A stretch of 64,000 bases of DNA, from positions 33,999,570 to 34,063,569 of the forward strand of contig OX381705.1 of assembly GCA_947462335.1 (NCBI GenBank), read 5' to 3'. How positions within the stretch are numbered: the stretch's first letter is position 1; each line of letters begins with the position of its first letter. This document shows, in pieces, positions 57,113-64,000 of the stretch. The notes beneath the pieces were generated by a model that worked only from the letters and a program-made list of their open reading frames with translations, was not told the DNA's origin and did not search any database. A program made the translations under genes and the position numbers. The DNA comes from Harmothoe impar. Its lineage: Eukaryota > Annelida > Polychaeta > Phyllodocida > Polynoidae.

Positions 57113-59443
57113 TTACTGGGAACTTTCGGGCTCGGAGCCGTGCACTCCGCAGCAAAATGACCTATCTCCAAGCACCTATAGCACTTGGCGGTCTTCCGGT
57201 TGATCTTCCTCCGGTTAGGCTGGGTAGCCCCCTGAATGGAAGTCGTCATTTTCTCAAACAATGCTGTAAAGGATGCGGCATCCATCACAGGAGTCTTTTT
57301 CTCCGAGGACTCCTTCTTCAGAGGTGGATCACCTACCCCCTCCTCTGTCCTATTCTTCCACGGTGGTTTAGAGGATTTACCATTCCTCTTAAACTGGGCC
57401 GCGGAAGCTGTTGCCTCCTCCTGCTTTCCCCTTCAGAGTGATCCGGAGAACATTCCTGAATGGCAGACGATCGGGTTGGTACCTGGTCTCCCAGCAGGGA
57501 CTTTTTGAGGGCTTGTATCTCTATGGCCTTAAAAAGGTCATCCAAAGACGTATCCGCCCTCCACGTGTCATACACTGTCTATTGTACTTCAGGATCCCTC
57601 AATCCGGCGACGAATTGAGAGAACAGTTCCTTAAAGAATAAGGCATCATGGATTCCTGAAGAAGGGTGTACTTTCTTCAGGAGTCGCCTTAATGCAAGAC
57701 TGAATACTCTCGGAGCTTCGTTCTTGCCTTGCACTCGCTTCTTAAAAGCAACCATTGGATCTGTCCGGGCGGAACCTCTGAACAGCACGGTGCATGTTTC
57801 CACCAACTGCTTGAAGGTACCTTGCGGACCGCAATCTTCCTTCCACTGTTCGACCGCTATGAGGCCGTCTCCCAGTCGCAATCCCTTACAGATGTAAGGA
57901 ATAGCTTTATTCTGATCCCAACCACTCAGGTTGATATCTTCCACAGTGGCTCCCAGCCATTCTTCCCACGAATTCCTCTGCCAGTATGGGCTAGGCTCAC
58001 TAGCTATCCGCCTTGCTGCATTGGTCGATCCCCTAATTTTAGAGGTGATCGATAGGCATTTAGAAATGGCCGACGAACCCTCCTGTTCTACTCCCACATT
58101 GTGCAATCCTATCCCAGCTATAGCAGGGTTCGTGTCGTACAGCTCCTGCATTGCTGAACTCAGGATTGACCTCCTCGGAGTCTTTTTCGGACTTGTTGGT
58201 TCGGCAGACCCCCCTGTTGTAATCGCAGCTTTCAGCCGCTCCAGATACACCTGGTACGTGCCATACGCTACCACTTCTTTGGTTGGATCAATCCCCTGAT
58301 TGAACCACCAATTCTTCTCCACATCTGTCATATACTGACACTGCTGTGACAGAGCCAGTAACAACTGATGCTCCGCCTTCTCTTTTTCAAGCTCTTTCGC
58401 TTGTCTCTCCGCCTCTTGTTCTTGTTGGGCCTGCGCAAGTTTAGCTTTTGCAGCCTCTCCGGCAGCTCTCAATCCTTCTGCTCGGGCTTTGAGTACTGCG
58501 GCTTCCTGTTCGGCCAACTCCTCGGCCATCACAGCATTTTCATTCATATGTTTCTTTTGTTGCTCTATGACAGCCTCCTGCTGTCGGAACAACTCCCGTC
58601 TCTCGTCTTCCAGAGCTTTTTGCTCCTGGAACATCTTTTCTGTTTGACAGGTTTGCCATTCGGCCAAGCTTATCGGAGTATGATACTTCTTGGCTGCTGC
58701 TTCTTGGATCGCCGCCTTATTCAGACGTTCCTCCTCCAATAACTTTTCTTGCTTCTGCAATTTCTCTTGCTGAGTAGTTACCCAGTCGGTCAAAGGATTT
58801 CTATCGTTACTCCGCGTCCACCTGGTAGATTTGGAGTGTCCGTGAAACTCATATAATGGGCAGCTGTCGGGCTTCCATTATCCGCAGAGGCGAAGGAGGT
58901 ACTACTACAGTCCGCCCTACTGTCCTGCAAGCTCTGGTGAGCTTCTAACAAAAATGCCTGCATAGCATTTTCTTCGTCCTCAGCACCTCCCATTCAGCGG
59001 CTAGACTGTGGCGGGCTTCCTTCAGGGTGTCCGTTCGCAGACCCGCAGCTTCATTTGCCATCCTATCTCTGGCTTCGCAAATCTGGTTCAGGTCCGTGTT
59101 CGCATTATGGAATTCGGACCTGACCACGCTCAAGGACTGCGTCAGTTTCTCATTCTCTTCCAGCAAAGTTGATAACCTTGCATCTTTCTCCGTTATCTTG
59201 GAAGTTTCGGTGACATATCGCACCCTCCAGAGAAATCAATTTATCAGACCACTCTAAGGACTTGGTCTGTACGGTCATCAACTCTCTTTGGGCAAGTTGC
59301 AGTCGTTCCTGCACTCTTGCCTCCCTGTAGTCATCAAAGCGACCTTCCTTTGGATTGCCGTACATCCGAGGTGTAGGAGCCGCTGCACGGGACCCGCCAA
59401 TGTTAAACATTGACAGGTTCATCTCTTCTAATGACCGACTCAT
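57109..59443 (-). pseudogene. Ty3/gypsy gag with long coiled coil and zinc knuckle (frameshifted)
   Basis: The N-terminal frame begins MSRSLEEMNLSMFNIGG at 59443. The reading continues in other frames after about 59220, 58985 and 58795. The 58793-57579 part has a long heptad-type Lys/Glu/Gln region, then a capsid-like segment ending HDALFFKELFSQFVAGL. A last shift near 57580 leads to a CCHC knuckle, CYRCLEIGHFAAEC, at about 57190-57145 and a stop at 57109. The coiled coil makes this gag long for the family. At least four shifts show decay. The start follows the primer-binding site at 59641 by about 200 bases. Confidence 0.85.
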
Positions 59444-59640
59444 TAACTTGGGCCCTCCACTCTTGATGGTGCGGCTGCCCCCTGTAGAACATTTGCACCT
59501 CTTGTTGGGGTATCTGCCTCTTCTACGGCAAATGTCCCCTCCGGGGATGAAGTTTGCACTTCATCGGGAGACCTCCGTACTCCTGCCAGAGTATGTGGTC
59601 TGTGCTTTGCACAGGCTAACCTGTGTTTTCACTCAGAACT

Positions 59641-59653
59641 GGTCACGGCACCA
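59641..59653 (-). other. primer-binding site of the Ty3/gypsy element
   Basis: Minus-strand TGGTGCCGTGACC starts with the TGG expected from a tRNA CCA end and lies one base after the ACA end of the LTR. Confidence 0.7.
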
Positions 59654-59654
59654 G

Positions 59655-60740
59655 TGTAATAAACGATAATTTGTCCTTTATAATATTGTTATGTTGTTAA
59701 CCCTTTGGTGCCCAGAACTATTTTGACAAAAGTCCGTTTTCACAACATCATTTGTAGATTGTATAACAGTTCAATATGTTGTGCTGATATATGCTTCATA
59801 TTATATTTTCTGAAAGCTAATGAAATAAGCTTTCAAATAATGTATGGAAGAACGTTATAGTTTGGGTAACCATGGCAACCAGAAATATTATTTTCCTAAT
59901 ATTAAACAGTATGGTAAAAACGGTTAATATATCCAAAAAGGGCCTTTTTGGTTTGGAATAGACTGATTTGACATGGTAAACATGCTTTTGCTATTTTGAA
60001 TGAGGGTATACATATTGGAATTGAAAGAATTCCGCCAATTTAATTGGAATCTACAGAAAAAAAACATTTAAGAAGTTTTTTCTCACTTTTTTCACCATTT
60101 TTTCAATATTTCTTTTATTTATCAATATTTCTTTTACTCCCTTTGGCCAATGCGCACATTTTTGATGATTTTTAAGTCATTTCTAACTCATTATATTTTG
60201 TATTTATGCATACCATCAATATTCTATACATGTCACCATAGAGTATTTAATATCGTTAGAAAGCTTGTGTGATTGCACTTCATTTGCATCTAGAATCTTC
60301 CTGATCTGGTAAATATAGCTCCCAGGGTGCTCTTTTGAACATATATAGGTGTAAAAGCGCGCACTTTTGGAGTTCTGGGCACGTAAGGGTTAAGTAAAGA
60401 ACCAAAGTCGACACAGTTCGGATCAAGTGTACTCGTGCGAATCACAGGTTTATTCAGTAACCTAGACAGGCAAAGCTATATCAGTGCGAACTCCCTATAG
60501 AGTTCGGAGCGGGTCAGTAGGCTTGTAGCCGATACGATCACAGGGCCTCTGTCCAAGTATGGATCCAGAGTGACCGACGAGTCCCATCGAATGCCAGCTA
60601 TATATAGGCAGCCAGCCTGCGCGCGCACACGCAGACCGGAAGCCTATAGCGACCTCTGTCCATACCCCAAGCCCGGGGCAGGTGCTGCCACCTGCCGTCA
60701 GGCTGAAGGGTTCGGACGGAGTTCGCAACACAGCATCCAA
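59655..60740 (-). repeat. 5' LTR of the Ty3/gypsy element, split by a MITE
   Basis: On the minus strand the LTR would end in TTTATTACA just before the primer-binding site. It holds a TATA box (TATATATA, 60599-60606) and, downstream, AATAAA (60449-60454), in the right order for U3-R. A MITE occupies 59701-60389. The outer end is only approximate because no second LTR was found for comparison. Confidence 0.6.
59701..60389. mobile_element. piggyBac-like MITE inserted in the LTR
   Basis: The ends CCCTTTGGTGCCCAGAACT and, inverted, CCCTTACGTGCCCAGAACT are flanked by TTAA (59697-59700, 60390-60393). The CCCTT start and TTAA target fit piggyBac. The AT-rich interior has no transposase. Confidence 0.85.
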
Positions 60741-60844
60741 CAGAACCCGTCATATAAACCCCATATAACCCTAGCCCCTACATATGTGTCATGCCTCATA
60801 TCACCTGTAGGTCCACCTGTAGCATGCCTGTGATAGGACTTGCA

Positions 60845-61055
60845 CATAGGAGCTTCAGGTCCAACATCATTGAGCTAGAGGCATCGTGGGAGCTTCAGGT
60901 GAAACATCATTGCGATAGAGGCACTATGGGGGTTGCGGGGCAAACATCATTGTGATAGAGGCACTATAGCAGCTTCAGGTCAAACATCATTGTGATAGAG
61001 GCTCTATGGGGCTTCAGGTCAAACATCATTGTGATAGAGGCACTATGGGGGCTTC
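60845..61055. repeat. about 39-bp tandem repeat
   Basis: Five copies of a unit with CTTCAGGTCAAACATCATTG and TGATAGAGGCACTATGGGG. Confidence 0.85.
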
Positions 61056-61079
61056 GGAAATGTTTCTGTATGGTGATAA

Positions 61080-61995
61080 ATTTGGGTCCGTATGGTGATG
61101 CATGATTTATTGGACATGTTCTACCAATCCACAGTCTACAAAGGAATGTTTTCTAAGCTAGTAAAGAGGAGAAATGTTTCCGAATGGTGATACTTTTGGG
61201 TCTGTATGGTGATGCATGATGTGTTTCAGGTCAAACAGCTGGTTCCCAGGGTTTGCAAAATGTGTCTGCGTGGTAATGATTTTGGATCCGTATGGTGATG
61301 TGTAATGTTATGGACCTGTCTAATTGATCTGCAGTCTATGCAGGAGAGATGCATAAATATCAGCCTACTGAATGAAGAAAAGTATCCGTATGATGATGAT
61401 TTTGGGTCCGTATGGTGATGCGTAATGTTATGGAACTTTCTAATTGATCTGCAGTCTATGCAGGAGAGATGCATCAATTCTAGCCTACTAAACGAAGAAA
61501 ATATGTCCGTATGGTGATGATTTTGGGTCCGTATGGTGATGCGTAATGTTATGGACCTTTCTAATTGATCTGCAGTCTATGCAGGAGAGATGCATTAATA
61601 CCAGCCTACTAAATGAAGAAAATGATTGTGTTTGTATGGGGATGATTTTGGGTCCGTATGGTGATGCTTAATGTTATGTACGTTTCTAATTGATCTGCAG
61701 TCTATGCAGGAGAGATGCATCAATTCTAGCCTACTAAATGAAGAAAATGTGTCCGTATGGTGATGATTTTGGGTCCGTATGGTGATGCGTAATGTTATGG
61801 AACTTTCTAATTGATCTGCAGTCTATGCAGGAGAGATGCATCAATACCAGCCTACTAAATGAAGAAAATGTGTCCGTATGGTGATGATTTTGGGTCCGTA
61901 TGGTGATGCATAATGTTATGGACCATTCTAATTGATCTGCAGTCTATGCAGGAGAGATGCATCAATTCTAGCCTAATAAATGAAGAAAATGTGTC
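61080..61995. repeat. 120-bp satellite, about seven copies
   Basis: CTGCAGTCTATGCAGGAGAG recurs at about 61329, 61449, 61569, 61697, 61815 and 61936, with GGGTCCGTATGGTGATGCGT in each unit. One further partial unit sits at 62238 inside the next array. Confidence 0.9.
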
Positions 61996-61999
61996 CATA

Positions 62000-62530
62000 G
62001 AACTTTATGGTGATGATGGTGATGTCCCATACCTCAGCCCAAGTCCTCAGTTTGCATACACACACTGTATGTCCCATACCTCAGCTCAAGTCCCCAGTTT
62101 GCATACACACACTGTTTCCAACATACCTCAACCCAAGTCCTCAGTTTGCATACACACACTGTTTCCAACATACCTCAACCCAAGTCCTCAGTTTGCATAC
62201 ACACACTGTATGTCCCATACCTCAGCCCAAGTCCTCAGTCTGCAGTCTATGCAGGAGAGATGCATCAATTCTAGCCTAATAAATGAAGAAAATGTGTCCA
62301 TAGAACTTTATGGTGATGATGGTGATGTCCCATACCTCAGCCCAAGTCCTCAGTTTGCATACACACACTGTATGTCCCATACCTCAGCTCAAGTCCCCAG
62401 TTTGCATACACACACTGTTTCCAACATACCTCAACCCAAGTCCTCAGTTTGCATACACACATTGTATGTCCCATACCTCAGCCCAAGTCCCCAGTTTGCA
62501 TACACACACTGCATTCACCATCACACAGCC
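62000..62530. repeat. right terminal region: 47-bp units in a duplicated block
   Basis: CAGTTTGCATACACACACTG recurs every 47 bp (62048, 62095, 62142, 62189). The whole block, with part of a 120-bp unit, is repeated at 62238-62520. The core is the inverse of the 72-bp array at 48.1-48.7 kb. The + frames of 90-206 residues here are repeat artefacts. Confidence 0.85.
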
Positions 62531-63400
62531 TGAGCCTATGTTACTGCCTGATACTGTTGATTCTTGTATTGTGGATGGAATTATAAAGTTTCCTTCGTAT
62601 TTCTTATATGGTGGTGGCACATTGTCTTTGTTACCTGTTGAACGGTTCTACTTGTAGTGATATCCAATAAAAATCAAAGACTCAGCTTCCATACACTCTC
62701 TGCATTTCTTAGATTAAGTCCTGTCGTCGTCTATTTGCATACACACACTGTGTAGGCATGTTTGATCAAGGATATTCCTTAGCTTGCCCACACACACATT
62801 CAATGTTTGGCTCTAAATCATGACAGCTTTTTGTACTAGATACACAGGATTAATTACTAAGAGGGCAAAAATGCTAATTTAGCTAATTAGACAATACAGC
62901 CACATCACTGGAGGAACCAGGGATAGTCTCCAGTTTGCCCAAACATACATTCAATGTTGGACTCTAATTTATGACAGTTTTTATACTAGATACACTGGAT
63001 TAATTCCTATGAGGTCAGAAATGCTAATTTATCTAATTAGACAAGACACCCACATCACTGGACGAACTGGGGACACACAGAAATTTCTGTGTGCAAAACA
63101 AATAGGGGACTTTTACACACAGCTTAAAATTAAAGAAATTTAGAATCGATTCTTCACACACAGCACAAGTACGTCCGGACCAATTTGGGGACATTTTGTT
63201 GACACCCAAGAAATTGTGTTTATAATCATTTTCCAAGGTCATTGGTGATATCCGGGCCCATTGCTCCCCATTTCTCAAGGTCATGCAAAGTGAGGGGTCG
63301 CCGGTTCGGAAGATGTCCCCAGTTTGTAGGTGTGTGTTCCCATGAACGTCCCCAGTTTGCTGGTTTCACCAAGTCACACACACACACATACAAACACAAA
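62531..63400. repeat. right terminal region: 160-bp duplication and GTCCCC words
   Basis: A unit of about 155-160 bp (starting near 62790 and 62948) with TAGATACAC-GGATTAATT, ATGCTAATTT and TAATTAGACAA is present twice. Further right come GTCCCCAGTTTGTAGG, GTCCCCAGTTTGCTGGTTTC and a (CA)n run near 63380, mirroring 47690-47800 in reverse. Confidence 0.75.
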
Positions 63401-63421
63401 CATGTTCAGAAAGAGAGAGAG

Positions 63422-64000
63422 TCATATATCTAAAGGTTCAGTGCTGACACCATCTTCACATACTATTCTCTTAATGTACTGGTAATTTAGACCTTGCTTG
63501 TTCTGAGAGTATGTAGTGACGTGATGGTCTATAACTCTGAAACCTCTGTTTGTCACAACATGAGTCTTTTCTGTTTTCAAAACGTTCTGATAATTTGTCT
63601 CAGTAAGATTATTCTGCCTCTGGATAACTCCTTTGCAACTAGTCTTATTCCCTGTCTCACTGACACACATGTAACATTTAGGGTTCAAAGATGTCATAGC
63701 GTCTCCTTCCCACTCTATCTTGAACAGACCTGGAGTTCGCTTGTCAAACACCAGGCGGCGATAGCAACACAGTGGTTGTACCCATGGGTAGTTGTGTGTT
63801 CTACATTGAATGTACGTCTCTCTATGTTGAGGATTATCACAAGATTCAGAAGGTAACCACTTGTGACGCTCTCTGAAGTATTGCTCACGCATCTCAGGTT
63901 TGACAGCTTCGTCTAAATTCTTTTTAGACAATGCAAAATAAAAACTGTCAGTGTCCATTTCACACATTTCAAAGTCTTTTGAGTCAATGAACTTCAACAA
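63422..64000 (-). CDS. protein-primed family-B DNA polymerase, C-terminal part (Polinton/adintovirus type)
   Basis: The minus-strand frame enters from the window edge and ends with PLDI and TGA at 63422. About 192 residues are present. EMDTDSFYFALS is the family-B motif C (DTDS) with its two catalytic aspartates. FDKRTPGLFKIEWEGD, then SCKGV-RQN, NRGFR and GVSTEPLDI are hallmarks of the DNA_pol_B_2-type polymerases of Polintons/Mavericks and adintoviruses, which replicate linear genomes from a protein primer. The frame is intact within the window. It runs towards the repeat-rich terminal region at 62.0-63.4 kb, as a terminal polymerase gene in such an element would. The N-terminal exonuclease and the other motifs lie beyond the window. 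Confidence 0.9.
   Translation of the reverse strand: MLKFIDSKDFEMCEMDTDSFYFALSKKNLDEAVKPEMREQYFRERHKWLPSESCDNPQHRETYIQCRTHNYPWVQPLCCYRRLVFDKRTPGLFKIEWEGDAMTSLNPKCYMCVSETGNKTSCKGVIQRQNNLTETNYQNVLKTEKTHVVTNRGFRVIDHHVTTYSQNKQGLNYQYIKRIVCEDGVSTEPLDI

Noticed and set aside
57109..57115. Programmed -1 frameshift between gag and pol
   Set aside because: Frame relation is -1 and the frames just touch, but no slippery heptamer is seen and the copy has many decay shifts, so a programmed site cannot be claimed.
61913..62657. + strand frames of 90-206 residues
   Set aside because: They cross the 120-bp and 47-bp repeat arrays and change with repeat phase; no domain is seen.

Overview
The window is nuclear DNA of a multicellular animal. 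It shows phase-matched GT-AG introns up to about 8.8 kb long, CpG-type start regions, many tandem repeats and dense nested transposons. The mix of a Penelope-like element with GIY-YIG, Ty3/gypsy, a Polinton-type DNA polymerase, a receptor tail full of SH2/SH3 ligands and MITEs with TTAA, TA and TWA target sites suggests a marine invertebrate. The phylum cannot be fixed from sequence alone.

Region 1 (about 0.4-11.2 kb, + strand) holds the last exons of an unrecognised conserved gene: 404-481, 9245-9454, a 27-nt microexon at 10009-10035, and a terminal exon at 10893-11227 ending in a poly-Gln tract. All junctions keep one phase. The introns carry MITEs and a 2.1-kb non-autonomous transposon with long inverted ends (6030-8161). 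A decayed second copy of the terminal exon region lies at about 19.76-19.93 kb, and a flanking repeat is also duplicated (about 13.0-13.6 and 20.9-21.3 kb). The first copy of that repeat was later split by a 2.8-kb transposon (13629-16447) containing a 394-bp tandem array.

Region 2 (16.5-28.6 kb) is gene-free: a degenerate Penelope-like element, a pair of inverted TTAA MITEs (the second at 31 kb) with a tRNA-like SINE nested in one, a poly-C-rich Tourist-like MITE, and a non-LTR reverse transcriptase relic split by a near-perfect foldback.

Region 3 (28.6-40.8 kb, + strand) holds ambiguous 3' exons of one gene (28.65-29.63 kb, AATAAA at 29677), then a cell-surface receptor gene. The receptor has a Thr/Ser/Pro-rich N-glycosylated exon (34761-35091), a transmembrane exon (37019-37196), a 71-nt exon (38152-38222) and a 2.17-kb exon for a very long tyrosine/proline-rich cytoplasmic tail (38652-40822). 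If the first exon is not spliced it reads on to 35750 and ends in a hydrophobic C-terminus, which predicts an alternative membrane-anchored form. The transmembrane exon's 5' splice site sits in a 52-bp minisatellite, so the intron contains about a dozen copies of the donor.

Region 4 (46-64 kb) is dominated by foreign DNA. A compact gene (46125-47064, - strand) and the C-terminal part of a protein-primed family-B DNA polymerase (63422-64000, - strand) lie on the outer sides of two related, oppositely oriented terminal regions (about 47.7-48.7 and 62.0-63.4 kb) that share GTCCCCAGTTTG-type repeats. The best reading is the end of one Polinton/adintovirus-like element and the start of another in the same orientation. 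The roughly 14 kb between them contains a frameshifted Ty3/gypsy element (gag, pol, primer-binding site, one LTR invaded by a piggyBac-like MITE), an unidentified Lys/Pro-rich reading-frame series, and satellites.
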